DNA from: Tremella fuciformis
Taxonomy: Eukaryota > Basidiomycota > Tremellomycetes > Tremellales > Tremellaceae
DNA length: 64,000 bases
Assembly (NCBI GenBank): GCA_032768795.1
Contig: CP136490.1
Span: forward strand, 7,192,001 to 7,256,000
Direction: 5' to 3'
Position numbers and translations under genes: made by a program. Numbering within the stretch: the first letter of the stretch is position 1; every line of letters begins with the position of its first letter. Under the pieces are notes generated by a model that was given only the letters and a program-made list of their open reading frames with translations, was not told the origin of the DNA and searched no databases. Below, in pieces: positions 1 through 11,513 of the stretch.

Positions 1-334
1 TTGTAACTCCTCGTGAGCGGCCGAAAGATGCATGGTGCCGCGGTGATACGTAGCTCAGACGCAATTGTTGACCACCTGATGCGATCAGGTCCGGAAAGAA
101 CGGATCAGGCACGCGGCAAAGGTCCAGGTGAGCGGCAAAAAAAACGTCATGTAGTTCCAGGCGACGCTCGGTCCTCCTCCACCCTCCTCCACCATGCATG
201 GTCCACCACTTCCCGGCCTTTGACCACACCTGCTTGGTAACAATAGCCACAGCACCTCCACTGCTGAGTCCTTCAAAAGCATCTCCCATTCCACTGACAT
301 CGCTCGTCAATCGAGTCTACGACCAGAGATCGCC

Positions 335-1167
335 ATGTCCAAGCCATCCGTCCTGTTCATCTTCACGTCTGCGGACAAGCTCCTCAACGGACACGTACGC
401 CCCACTCCAGGCGCCCTGATCTCATGCTAATTCACAGCCGACTGGCTGGTACCTACCCGAAGCCGCCCACCCCTACTACGTCCTTACGCCGGACGTCGCC
501 GTCGATGCCGCTTCGCCCAAAGGTGGCAAGCCGCCGGTGGACCAGTCTTCCGTTGAGAGCTTCACGGACAAGGAGTCGGTCGACTTTGTGAAGAATGATC
601 CCAAGGCGATCGAGTTCTGGAGTAACACGAAGAAGATCTCAGAGGTCAAGGCTACCGACTACGATGCGATCTTTGTGGTGGGAGGGCACGGACCCATGAT
701 CGACCTTTGGCAGGACAAGGACTTGATCAAGTTGACCGAGGAGGTGTGTCTTCTGTACAGACGATGTCAAGAGAAAGCTGATGGGCAGTTCTACGCTGCC
801 AAGAAGCCCGTCGCTGCGGTGTGTCACGGCCCTGCGGCCTTTGTACAAGTCAAGACGCCCGCCGGAGACTCGATCTACAAGGGCGCCACTGTGACAGCAT
901 TTGGGAATGCCGAAGAGGAGCAGACGCCATTCGCCAAGTACCCCGACATTCTCCCTTGGTCGCTCGAGGACAAGATACGCGAGCTGTCAGAGGGCGGATT
1001 CGAGCCGGCGGAGCCCTTTCAGAGCAAGGTGCACTGGAGCAAGGGCGTCTTGACGGGTGGGTTTATCCATGAGGGTGACACGACAAGGTGCTGACCAGGC
1101 AGGCCAGAACCCCGCTTCTGCCGCCGATCTCGGCAAGAAGCTCAAGGAGATCCTTCTGGGCGCTTAA
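335..1167 (+). CDS. DJ-1/PfpI (Hsp31-like) family protein
   Basis: A class I glutamine-amidotransferase-like protein of the DJ-1/Hsp31 group, whose members act as glyoxalase-III or deglycase-type enzymes and stress chaperones in the cytosol. The start MSKPSVLFIFTSADKLLNG at 335 is followed by a short intron (GT at about 371, AG before the codons for TGWYLPEAAHPYYV). The second exon holds FVVGGHGPMIDLW and ends at about 740. The third carries the nucleophile elbow AAVCHGPAA, with the expected Cys, and a last intron splits the codons for LTG and QNPASAADLGKKL. The spliced length of about 240 residues matches the family. The exact substrate cannot be told from sequence. Confidence 0.88.
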
Positions 1168-1236
1168 GCAATGTCGACGAAAGAGAGGAATACGGCTATG
1201 CGAGTCGGAAGGAGAAGCAGCACAGACCATATGCAT

Positions 1237-2240
1237 TTATCGTACATTTCGCCCCGCCCTCTCGAGGACACGGTCGACATAGTCGCCCAGCTCCTCGTGC
1301 TGCTCGAGACTCTGTGTTAGTCTCTGACTCGGATCGAGGCTGTAGATGGGGTACAAATACCCCACGATCAACGCATCGAGCGGCGTGGGCTCGCTGCTTG
1401 TCAGCCAGCATACAGTTTCAGGTGGAAGAACTGACGCAGCGCCTAAAGCCCATCCCCTCCCACTCAGCAGGACAGCTAGCGCCTCGATGGCTCCTGCACC
1501 CTTGCTTATCACTTCTTCTACGTCTACCTCGCGCGTATCACCAGTGAAAGCTGCGGGCAAGGGCGTGGTCACACCAGCTAAGAGTGGAGGGGGAGTGGGG
1601 AATGACAGATGCCAGCTTTCCGGCCGAGTGGGAAGCGAGGCGAGGTATGCGCGATGCAGTGGACCTAGTACGAGTTGTGCGATGGCTAACGCTTGGTCGT
1701 ACGCCTCCTGCGAGAGCATTCCCTGCAGCCTCTTCGTCAACTTCACTCTCCATGCTCATTTTAGCTTACTCTTTCTGCTTCCCCTTCATGGGGTACTTCT
1801 GATCGACCCATCCTCGAATCTCGTCCGTGGATAGCAGACGCCCCTCTGCAGGGAGGTGCAGCGCAGGTAGTGTCCCTTTCGGTGCCGCAGCCTCGTTGTA
1901 CCATGACCGGAAGCTCACGTCCACCTCAGAGCCTCGAAGGAGGAGCAAGAGCTGGGCACGGAGAGAAGCAGGTGAACTTGATGTCCATGGACGGTAGTGC
2001 GCATGCGGAATTGTGGGCGGAGGGTGGATCTGTCGATCAGCACTGATGTTCTTTGCGCGGCCAACGAATGCCGACCCAGAGTGAACATGAGGCGGTCCGT
2101 TCGGCCTCCCACGGAATGGGGTCGTCTTGCGGTAAGACCACCAGTGGGGACTTCGCATAGAACGTTTTTGCCCACGATGGGGCTTGCCAAAGCGAGCTTC
2201 CGGAGGCCGTGGCCGCGGGGGCGGGGTCGAGGCTCGTCAT
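1237..2240 (-). CDS. Metaxin / Sam37-like mitochondrial outer-membrane import protein
   Basis: GST-fold protein resembling metaxin and Sam37/Tom37, subunits of the SAM complex that inserts beta-barrel proteins into the mitochondrial outer membrane. Starting at 2240 the N-terminus reads MTSLDPAPAATASGSS, then LVVLPQDDPIPWEAER. An intron (GTCGGC...GACAG, about 46 nt) joins SLW to IHPPPTIPHAHYRPW, followed by the thioredoxin-like stretch SLRAQLLLLLRGSEVDVSF. A second intron of about 40 nt starts at GTAAGC just after the KGKQKE codons. The GST-C-like part contains PTPLDALIVGYLYPIY, typical of metaxins. A possible 39-nt intron near 1,390 keeps the frame either way. No clear C-terminal membrane anchor is visible. 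Confidence 0.7.
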
Positions 2241-2435
2241 CTTGCTGTAGTGGACTCGAGACAGGCGTTCTTCCAGACTTTGGACGCACAGTGAAGGAGC
2301 GGGATCAAATGTAGTGAAGTGGGGGTTGGTCGGGTGGGGAAGAAAAGTGTGCGTGACGTCGTTTGGTCGACTATTTCTGCATCTCCTTTCTCGTAGATCC
2401 ATAGAGAACCGTACTCAAGGAGATAGACAGCCAAG

Positions 2436-4465
2436 ATGTCTGCTCGCCCACCCACTTCGCCTGACCCAAGAGACAACGCCAAGAAGCAGAAGACAGTAGA
2501 GGTCAAGAGTGGGTCCTCTTCGTGCCTGTTTAGCCCCTCGACGTGTGTTACCATGAATGGGCGAGCTGACGTGCAGAGAAGGTCTGCTTGATGTGAGCCT
2601 GAATCCCTCAACGTCGAAGGCTAGGGACTCTCTTGCGCCTCCTCTAGCTTGATCCCCTCTTGCAGAGCGTTGCGACTCCTTTGTCGGCCCCGACTGACTA
2701 CCAGCGTCCACGATGGCTGGGGTATCTCGGACAACGAGAAGGGCAACGCCATCTTCCACGGCGACACCACCAACATGGACGCTATCCGAGACAAACACAA
2801 CTTTGTCGAGCTCGAGGCCCACGGTCTCGCCGTGGGTCTAAAGGAGGGTCTCATGGGCAATTCGGAGGTCGGGTGAGGCGTTTTGACGATACACCGAGCT
2901 TCAACTCAGAGTAGACACTTGAACATCGGCGCTGGACGCATTGTATGGCAGGACATTGTCAAGATTGATCAATGTCAGTCTCAAGCCAGCTACGGAAGAG
3001 ATGGCTGAGTAGCAGCAATCAAGAAGCACGAGTTTGAGAAACAGCCCGCCATCGTCGACTCGCTGAAGCACGCCGCCGAGCACGGCTCGAGACTACACCT
3101 CTTGGGTCTGATCTCCGACGGAGGCGTCCATTCCCACATCAACCACCTCTTTGCCCTGCTCCGCGCCGCCAAGGACCACAAGATTGAGCACGTGTACATC
3201 CACTTCTTCGGTGACGGCCGCGACACCGCACCGAAGTCCGCCTCGGGATACTTGCAGCAGCTCCTGGACTACATCAAAGAGGTCGGCGTGGGGGAGGTGT
3301 CCACCATTGTCGGGCGGTACTACGCCATGGACCGTGACAAGCGTTGGGACCGGATCAAGATTGCCGTAGACGGCTTGGTCGGCGGTGAGGGCGAGAAGTC
3401 GGATCAGGAGAACGTTGTCAAGGCTGTCGAGGACGGCTACAACAACGGCACAACCGACGAGTTCATCAAGCCGATCATCAGCGGCTCGGCGGACTCGCGA
3501 ATCAAGAGTGAGTCGCCACCTGGGATGTTGCGCTGAGTTGTCAGAGGGCGACACGCTCTTCATGTTCAACTACCGGTCCGACCGCATGCGTGAGCTGACC
3601 ACTGTGCTGGGTCTGCCTGACAAGCCCATGGAGGTCACCGTGCCAGAGGACTTGGTCAGCTGTCATGCTCGTTTCGTAGGCGCAGCTGACAAATAGCACA
3701 TCACCACCATGTCTCGCTACAACCCCTCGTTCACCTTCCCCGTCGCCTTCCCTCCCGCCTCGATGGACAATGTCCTTGCCGAGTGGCTCGGCAAGCAGGG
3801 TGTCAAGCAGTGCCACATCGCTGGTGGGCGTTTATCAAGTCCTATGACCACTCGCTGACATGGCAGAGACTGAGAAGTACGCCCACGTCACTTTCTTCTT
3901 CAATGGCGGTGTGGAGAAGCAGTTCCCAAACGAAGAACGTCACATGATCCCCTCGCCAAAGGTCGCAACGTACGACAAGCAGCCCGAGATGTCAGTCCAA
4001 GGCGTTGCGGACAAGGTCGCCGAGGTGGTCAAGACCAACGAGTACGACTTTGTCATGTGCAACTTTGCCCCGCCCGACATGGCGAGTCAACTTCCATGCT
4101 GCTGCTGAGGTGTGCTGACGCGGCAGGTCGGCCACACTGGCGTCTACGATGCAGCAGTCGTCGCTATTGGCGCCACGGACAAGGCGGTCAAGACTGTGTA
4201 CGATGCATGCGAGGAGGCTGGCTACGTGCTGTGTGTCACTGCGGACCATGGTAACGCCGAGCAAATGGTGGACCCGGAGAAGGGCACGCCATACACTGCG
4301 CACACCACCAACCACGTCCCCTTCATCGTGACCGGCGACAAGGGTGCATTGGAGGTGTCAGAGGAGCAGGGCGCATTGGCAGACGTCGCACCGACAATCT
4401 TGGCCATCATGGGTCTGCCCCAACCCGAGGAGATGAGCGGGCGGTCGTTGCTCGCAAAGCAGTAG
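2436..4465 (+). CDS. 2,3-bisphosphoglycerate-independent phosphoglycerate mutase
   Basis: Glycolytic enzyme interconverting 3- and 2-phosphoglycerate, of the manganese-dependent alkaline-phosphatase superfamily. The start is at 2436 ([17 protein letters not shown]). A very short exon carries KVCLI, then [15 protein letters not shown] binds metal, and [17 protein letters not shown] contains the catalytic serine. Further motifs are [39 protein letters not shown] and [11 protein letters not shown]. At least seven small introns interrupt it. The intron before VGHTG (4082-4126) begins with GC, not GT. The full length of about 550 residues matches the family. Many fungi carry this cofactor-independent form; yeast instead uses the cofactor-dependent enzyme. 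Confidence 0.95.
4082..4126 (+). other. GC-AG intron in phosphoglycerate mutase
   Basis: The intron starts GCGAGT and ends GGCAG. Only this splice joins PPDM to VGHTG, a near-invariant motif of the family, in frame. Using the nearest GT (in GAGTCA) breaks the frame. Confidence 0.8.
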
Positions 4466-4646
4466 TCGATGTCATTGCAGTAGAGACACGAGATCAGAGA
4501 TAGATGAAGCATGCAAGTAGAGTCAGCATCCGGGAGAGCGTGGAAGCGGTCCGGGCATTGCCACCCAGTTGACCGAATGTCGATGCTCACTCTGGTTTTG
4601 ACACTTCTTGTCCTTTCACATCTTGCCTCTGCATAGCACAAAACCC

Positions 4647-5862
4647 ATGGCGTCCAAGGCCAAAGACCCATTCTCGGGCTTGGAATTCTTCGACGACGCA
4701 AGGTTCCAGCCGCCAGAATGGGCCAAAGACTTTCCCGTCGCCTCGTCATCCTCCTCGTCTCGCCGACCTGGACCAAGCAGTTATAGTCGGACGGACGATC
4801 TGCAACCCCCGCCTTCATCCCACTCTGCCTTCAAACGGCCTGCCAGCACTTCTGTTGATGACCCTCGCGAGCATCAAGACGACGATGAGGACGAAGACGA
4901 AGTCTGGGCCGATGCGCAGGAGGAGATACATGAGCCGCCCGAGGTGAAAGATCCTGGGAAGGAGTTCACGGCGGACGAGCTGCATGTAGGTCTCTACATG
5001 GACCTGTGGTCTATGTGGGCACAGCTGAGCCTCAGACACTTCTGGAGAGCGCGACAAAGCTCAAAGACCAAGGCAACGCCTCGTATGCGTCCAAACCGCC
5101 TTCTTACGAAAACGCAATTGTCTCCTATACACGCGCTATCGAGTTCCTCCCGCCGATGCCCAAGAGACCGTCCGAGACCGCGCGCGGCAAAGCGCGGGCA
5201 GAGTCGCCTGCTGGTCCGCCCGGAGGAGGGGGACTGGTGGAAGTGACAGACGCCGAGGCGGAGGAGATTGAGCGCGAGCGGCTAGGGGAGAAGAGCGCCA
5301 AGAGGGTGTTGGAGGAGGCGCAGGATGCGGTGCGGGAGTGCGAGAAGGCCTGTTGGGGCAATCTGGGAGCGTGCCATGTTGCTTTGGTGAGTCGGTCAGG
5401 TGAAGGCAGCCTGGAGCTTGGCAGCTGATGAGAGAGAAAGACGACAAGGCCGCTGTGGAAGCGTGTACAAAGGCGCTCGAGATCGACCCGACATATGTTA
5501 AGGCCCTACAGCGCCGAGCGGGGGCCAACGACCGTATAGGCTCTTGGAGCTCGCTGACGGCTGCCCAAGACGGTGAGTTGGGACTCACATCAAGCACCAA
5601 GGAGTATGTGCTGAGGATAGACTACGCCGCTCTGCTCAATCTGCTCCCCGCTTCATCGCCACTGGTGCCATCTGTACGGAGGAGCTTGAACGCGCTGCCT
5701 GGCCGCATCAAACTCCAGCAGGAGAAAGAGAAGGACGAGATGCTGGGCAAGCTAAAGGAGCTGGGCAATGGGATCCTCGGCAGGTTCGGCCTGAGCACGG
5801 ATATGTTCAAGTTTGAGCAGCAGCCAGGCGGCGGCTACAACATGAGTTTCCAGCAGGGATAG
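4647..5862 (+). CDS. TTC1-like tetratricopeptide-repeat co-chaperone
   Basis: TPR protein of the TTC1 group, Hsp70/Hsp90-binding adaptors in the cytosol. The acidic, serine-rich N-terminus (MASKAKDPFSGLEFFDD, later DDDEDEDEVWADAQEE) leads into TPR helices beginning AEPQTLLESATKLKDQGN and YENAIVSYTRAIEFLP. A charged insert of about 50 residues precedes CWGNLGACHVAL and KAAVEACTKALEIDPTYVKALQRRA. The C-terminus GLSTDMFKFEQQPGGGYNMSFQQG matches the typical TTC1 ending. Introns lie near 4,990, 5,385 and 5,572. An in-frame ATG at 4608 would add 13 residues; 4647 has the better-looking N-terminus. The upstream gene ends 180 bp before on the same strand. Confidence 0.8.
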
Positions 5863-5918
5863 AGGTCATCGCCCCAGTGATGATGACACGACATATGCAT
5901 ATGCATTGCATCTTGATT

Positions 5919-7691
5919 CTATCTTCGATCTCCTCCATAGACCCAAGTTCCAAGACCATACCGGATCCCGAATGCTAACCCAGAGCAAAGAATCTGCACG
6001 GCACCCATCACCATGCAGAGAGTCTGTTCGTGCATGGGACCGAAATGAACCAGCAGAAGGTTCAGGATAGTCAGGTTGGTCGTGGACTTTATGCGTCTGG
6101 TTGGCCGTTTCGCAGGAGTAGCGGAATCAGCGCCGGGAGTGTCGTCGGCCACTCTTTCAAGCTTGACGAGCTGTAAGACCTCCATGATCCCAAGCGTGAT
6201 ACGCGTTTTGGCTGGGGGCGGCTCGTCAAATACCGCTCTACTCGGGTGCAAGAGGTCCGTGGAGACGTCGTACCTAGTGAATCAGAACTGATGCCCAAGC
6301 CTTGCTGATACTCACGCGGGGAGGCGGTGGCGTGGGCAGTGGACAAGGTGGAACAGCTGAGGGCACGAGAGGATGAAGTTGAAAATCTGAGGGATGAAGA
6401 ACAAGATGAGCGTCTTGGTAAAGTGGCCTTGAATGGCGACTGCAGAAAATGCCATGCCCGTGAAGTAACAGAATGTATCGCCAGGGAACGCCTTGGCGGG
6501 GTACCTGGCCTTAGCTTCACGCTTAGGGGGCAAAGGTCGACAAACCAGTTGTGCCACATGAAGCCCGCACACACGCCTACGAGGGGCAGCATGAAGTACG
6601 CGCTCATCAGATGGCGCTGGACGACTTCTCCGGCTGCCCAGCTAAGCACTCTGCCTTCCTCGGGGTTCCCACCGCCGACCAGCTCGAGCAGGGCTTTGGG
6701 CCATACAGGAATGAAGAGGAGGTCATTGAGCAGGACCGAGAGGGCGATGATGAGGGCCTGGATCACCTCGACGCCATTGACTCCGGCAAGAATATTGATC
6801 GAGTTTGTGGTGAAGGTGGGCAGCATGACGAGGTAGAGATAGTAGATAGGTCCTTCAGATGAGCTCATCGGTTCAGAGACTACACTCAGCTCTTACCCAG
6901 ATCGATGACCTTTGAGCCGAGCCATCCGGGCAGACCAGAGCTTGACAACCACTTTCCGAGAGTCTTCGGGAGGACGACAGAGGTGAGACCACCCTCTGAA
7001 TAGTATACGAGTAATGTTGGCACAGACGCGACAATGGGTATCGGCAGCTTGTGCCGCCATCGTATATCGAACAGGTCGTCGATGAAGCCGAGAAGCGTTG
7101 CTGTCAGAAGAGAGAGGAGAGATGAGAGGTAGAGCGTGAGCTGGACGTGAGCACTCTGTGGGAGGTGGTCGGACGTGACACACCTCTCCTTGCGGGAAGC
7201 CCTGGCCGTCCTCTGCCTTTGGGGTGAAGATGTGCGAGAAAGGGAAGGGGATGAAGAGCATCATGAGCATGATGTAGAGGCTGGCACACGGGAGACCGAG
7301 GCACTCGGGGCTGCTAGTCAGCGGGTCTGACTGCGATGCACCCGTGCGGCACTTACATCCATGGTCCGCTCACTCGCCCTCCCGGCTTGAGCAGGTCGCG
7401 GCCTTTGAGGTCTTTGGCAATGAATGCCTCTGCCACTTGCGGAACAGCGAGGACAGACCCCATGAACGCGAGCATTGCAAACCCGACACTGGCCTGGAGG
7501 GCAGGGAAGGGCGTCTGAGGGAGGGAGAGCAGCCATAATCTCAAGTCCCGGGGAAGAGGGAGGACACTGCCGAGGCTCGAATGAAGGAGCAGCGGCAGAA
7601 GTGGCCGAAGGATGAGGGTGAGGGCTATCGGCGGCAGAGTGACCAGGAGCAGCCGTGGTAGTGGCCTCCCGTGGCTCACTGGCGACGCCAT
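5919..7691 (-). CDS. ALG7: UDP-GlcNAc:dolichyl-phosphate GlcNAc-1-phosphotransferase
   Basis: First and committed enzyme of N-glycan assembly: it moves GlcNAc-1-phosphate from UDP-GlcNAc to dolichyl phosphate on the cytosolic face of the ER membrane. The start is at 7691. The N-terminus is hydrophobic, then [13 protein letters not shown] is the family's conserved cytosolic loop. [27 protein letters not shown] (the N-x-x-N-x-x-D-G loop), [12 protein letters not shown] and [14 protein letters not shown] follow, all diagnostic of ALG7/DPAGT1. The C-terminal exon has [19 protein letters not shown] and [17 protein letters not shown]. Multiple short introns split the gene. About ten membrane segments are expected, and the hydrophobic stretches seen agree. 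Confidence 0.92.
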
Positions 7692-8311
7692 GCTCGTTCG
7701 GCGTCCTCCATCAATGCATCTACATCCTCGGCCAGAGGACGTGGACTTGCTGTCAGTGCGCGCTCGATGCAGCCAGGCACGAGATCACGTGCATCGTGGA
7801 ATGCGGGTGGCAAACGCAACGTGGCGGAATTGTCTCTTGGTCGCCAGCACGACTGTTTCACCGACGAGCAATCAACAGGTGATCGTGTCGGCGCATGTCA
7901 AGGCGTCCACAACACCTTCATTCACGTGAGAGGTCACGAGTTTGGCGGATCAGAAGATCAGAGCCGGGGTTGTGATGTCGCCGAGCCCACAACTGAACCC
8001 CTCGGGACGACTGGACTATACTACTTCAGTATACCAGTGGGCGAAAAATTGTGTCTGAAACAGCTCGTAATAGAGCTTTCGGACAAGCTTTGCACGTAAA
8101 CTCACACAGCGTCCTTGGGCAGGATGTGGCAATGTCGGGCTGTGGGATGCCGCTGGCCAAGAACGCGACGCGGCTCCCGGGGTGAGGGGTCATGACAAGA
8201 GATATAAGAGTCGAGCGGGCAGGTGCTATCCCTTCATCTTCCCCCGACTCCTCAGCATTCACAGCGCAACAAATCTTCCGAGCTGTATCACCAATCCGTG
8301 CGTCTTTCGAG
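7692..8311. other. Divergent intergenic region
   Basis: Shared upstream region of ALG7 (-) and the hypothetical gene at 8312 (+). Two perfect CACGTG E-box hexamers occur near 7,786 and 7,924, and a TATA-like box (TATAAG, 8203-8208) lies about 105 nt before the plus-strand ATG. The open frames here have no recognisable protein features. Confidence 0.5.
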
Positions 8312-9049
8312 ATGTCCTCCCTCAACAGGACCTTCTACCGCCTCGACGGGACATCGTTCACCGTTCAGCAACCCCAGGTAGTCTTCGACCCCAATCACGA
8401 GTACCTCGGCATTGCCTCGAACACAATGTACAGCTACATGGCGTCCTACAGCCTCGACCCGACCTCCCACACCCTTCCACAGACCCTGGCCATCTACGAC
8501 CACAACCACCATTACCTGGGATATACCAGGGATACCAGGTACTGCATCAACCGTTATAAGATGCTGGTCACACTGCCCGTCCCGCTTTCTGCGGCGACAA
8601 TGGTGATCATGCCGGTCTTCGCCTACCCTGCTCCCGTCTACGATCCGCATTACCGGGAGCCCCTCGAGCCCCGCCCTAATCGCTCGATCCCCATTGTCAA
8701 GCCGTCCTCTCGGGCTCCAAAGACCTCGAGTCCCCACAAAGCCACGCCATCGGTGCCCGACTTGGCGAGCTCTGGGGACTCGATCTGTTCCGGTTCGACT
8801 TCATTCACCTCCCTCTCCACTGTCGCGGATTGTGGTTCTCCCACTCCGTCTGCGTCCGCCAGCAAAGACCTTGCCGCAATCTGGGACGAAGCCGGCAGCG
8901 ACGCGTCGAACCCCGAGCCTCACCCAGGCCTGTTCTGCAACGGCACGACTGGGTGGTACCACTTGTCTCAGCCCGAAGGCAAGGATGCCGAGCCGTTTAA
9001 CGGCCTGATTACGGACCCGCTACATACCCTTCGGTACCTCGGTCTTTGA
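8312..9049 (+). CDS. Hypothetical protein, intronless
   Basis: Single open frame with no recognised domain. The likely start is MSSLNRTFYRLDG at 8312, since a TATA-like element lies about 105 nt upstream; an in-frame ATG at 8192 would precede that box. The N-terminal third is Tyr/Asn/His-rich with two repeat-like units, VVFDPNHEYLGIASN and AIYDHNHHYLGYTRD. A low-complexity Ser/Pro region follows, then a C-terminal segment LFCNGTTGWYHLSQPEG. There is no signal peptide or clear membrane segment. It is unusual here for lacking introns. It may be a lineage-specific gene. Confidence 0.6.
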   Translation: MSSLNRTFYRLDGTSFTVQQPQVVFDPNHEYLGIASNTMYSYMASYSLDPTSHTLPQTLAIYDHNHHYLGYTRDTRYCINRYKMLVTLPVPLSAATMVIMPVFAYPAPVYDPHYREPLEPRPNRSIPIVKPSSRAPKTSSPHKATPSVPDLASSGDSICSGSTSFTSLSTVADCGSPTPSASASKDLAAIWDEAGSDASNPEPHPGLFCNGTTGWYHLSQPEGKDAEPFNGLITDPLHTLRYLGL

Positions 9050-9202
9050 GCTAGGATGGATAGTGCAAGAGAGGGGGCGAGGGGGAGGAGGGCTTGGTTT
9101 CTTTGCTCATTGACGGGATAAAATTGTTCTTCAGCTTCGCTTTGCGGTAGTGCATGTTTTCGATTGTCGACAAAATGAAAATGCATACAAACAATATATA
9201 CT

Positions 9203-11513
9203 CTACAGAGATGCTTTGATGAACCCTTCAAGCCCTCCATTGACCCAGAGTTCTTGGACACTGCGGCCGACCTTCGCGCTCGGATATGTCTTCTCGCCCT
9301 CCGCACCCATCTTCACACTTACTCGTCCTCTTCTTGTGTCGATGCTGACGGTCCAGTCGTCCGGCACGACAGTCAGCTCGCCATTCTTGCCGCCCTGACC
9401 CCGCTTGCCCTCTTTGGCGAAGCGCTCGGTCAAGTCTGCGATGAGCTCGGGCGCCTCGACAAGGATGAGGCCGTTGTTGATGGCGTTGCGCTTGTAAATA
9501 TCGCCAAATGAGCCGCAGACGACAAGGGGGATGCCGGCGTTCTTAATCGCTGTTGCCGCTTGTTCTCTCGATGACCCAGTTCCAAAGTTGTATCCCGAGA
9601 ACAGTATCGGACCAGGCTTGGTCGACGATGAGGAGGCAGCGGGTAGATTCTGTCGCAATTCCCTGGCAAGTGCAGCAAATGTTGGATCATAGTTTTCCAT
9701 AACGACCTCTGCTTGACGCTCAGGAGTGATGTCATCCTGGTATGTGTATTTTCCGGGATACATGCCGTCCGTCGTCAGGTTGTCTTGAGGCGCAAAGACC
9801 AGGGGTCCCTCGAAGAATGCTGGGAAGCCCTCCATGAGGGGGTCAAGGCTGCTCTCGTCTATCTCCGCAGGCGCTGACGAGCTGCTCCCTTGCTCAATGA
9901 TAGAAATTTTGGGGCTCTCGTATTGTGGCAACTGAGCAAGATCCATTGTATCGGGTCCGCAGATGTAGCCTTTCTGTGCCGAAGCTGCCACGACGGCTGG
10001 CGATGCCAAGTATGCGACTGCCTCTGGACTGCCCATACGACCCTTGTAGTTCCGGTTGGTAGCGCTGATACCTACTTCGCCCTTTTCAAGCAACCCGACT
10101 CCGAGTCCGATGCAAGGTCCACAGCCTGCTGGCAGTGTCTTCGCGCCTGCGGCTACCAAAGCCTGCCAATCTCCGGCCTCTTCCGATTCGGCCTGAACCC
10201 GGCTTGAAGCAGCGGCGATGTAGAACTCGACCCCATCGGCGATCTGCTTGCCCCTAAGTACATCTGCCGCAGCCTTGATGTCGGAAGCGCGAGAGTTGGT
10301 GCACGAAACAAGGTAAGCTTTGTTGATCTTGATGGGCGCCTCCATCAACTTCGGTAGAGGAGTGGCGATTTTAACGGAGTTGGGCCCAGAAACATGCGGC
10401 ACGAGAGTCGACAGGTCCAAAGACAGACGTGAGGCATACACTGCACCAGGATCAGCCACTGGCTTGTTTTCCAGTGCTATCCGCAGACGGTCGAGATTGA
10501 GACGGGGGTGTTGTTCGGGATCTACGGAAGAGACTGCGGCTTCGGCTGTCGAAGAGAAGGACGGGGCATCGAGGAATTGACGGAGCTCATTCTTTTTGAT
10601 CAATCCCTGGTACCACTTCTCCAACTTATCATCTGCAGGGAAGACACCAGCCACAGCGCCCCACTCGGTCGTCATGTTCGCAATGGTGAGGCGTTCGTCA
10701 ATGGAAATGTGTTCGATTCCTGAGCCGGTGAACTCGATTGCGGCGTTGAGAACTTCGTCTTTGTTGAAAAGACCGGCAAGGGCGACAATGACATCCTTCC
10801 CCGTGACGCCAGGAGATAGGCGACCGTCCAGTGAGACCGAAACGACTCGTGGTATCTGCCACCAGAACTTGCCCGTTGCCCAGATGCCTCTAACCTGTCA
10901 ACGCTAGAACCCCAGATGTGATGTGAAGCAAGGGGGGTGGAGAAGAAGATGGCTCACGCTGCGTCTGTCCTCACAATGGCTGTTCCGAGACATCCTACGC
11001 CTCCATAGTGGTTGCTGTGACTGTCACTGGCGACTACCATCTTTCCTGGCCAGGCATATCCCTCTTCCACTATGATCTGATGTCCAATGCCCCTGCCTGC
11101 CGGGTAAAAGTCGACTCCGTGTTCTTTAGCGAATGCCTCTATTCTCTTGTACTTCTTCTGATTTGTCTCGGACTTGTTCTGTACATCGTGGTCGAGTGTG
11201 AAGACGGGTTGTCGGGGATTGTCGAGTTTTGAGCAGGAAAGCGAGAGGAATTTGGAGATAACCGGACCGGTGTTGTCGTGAGTCATCCTACATGTCAGCT
11301 TCGACGAGGTGTGTCCCTGCTTTCCACGTACACATGCTCCGGACGTATCATGACGTAGTCGCCTGACCGAACCTTGGCACCGGGTTGTAGGTCGACCGCA
11401 TACTTTTGGACGATCTTCTCCACCAGTGTCTGTGGTGAAGACACGGTAGCATAGCCTCTTAGGGCGACGCGTAGCGGTCTGCGGGCAGCTAGCCCTCGTG
11501 TAAAGAGGACCAT
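9203..11513 (-). CDS. LYS4: Homoaconitase, mitochondrial
   Basis: Converts homocitrate through homoaconitate to homoisocitrate in the fungal alpha-aminoadipate route to lysine, in the mitochondrial matrix. The start at 11513 gives [20 protein letters not shown], a basic mitochondrial presequence. The first intron joins RPEHV to [33 protein letters not shown] and AGCGPC supply the conserved aconitase loops and the three cysteines of the [4Fe-4S] cluster. The C-terminal swivel domain has [15 protein letters not shown], with a substrate-binding Arg. The large last exon covers residues from [10 protein letters not shown] onward. Homoaconitase is preferred over isopropylmalate isomerase because of overall size, presequence and domain order; the assignment is family knowledge, not tested. 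Confidence 0.9.

Noticed and set aside
1..334. Short frames at the left edge
   Set aside because: Low-complexity frames on both strands upstream of the DJ-1-like gene, no coding support; taken as promoter.
7612..8099. Overlapping plus-strand frames between ALG7 and the 8312 gene
   Set aside because: No domain, no conserved composition; they begin inside the ALG7 coding region and are best seen as shadows and intergenic noise.
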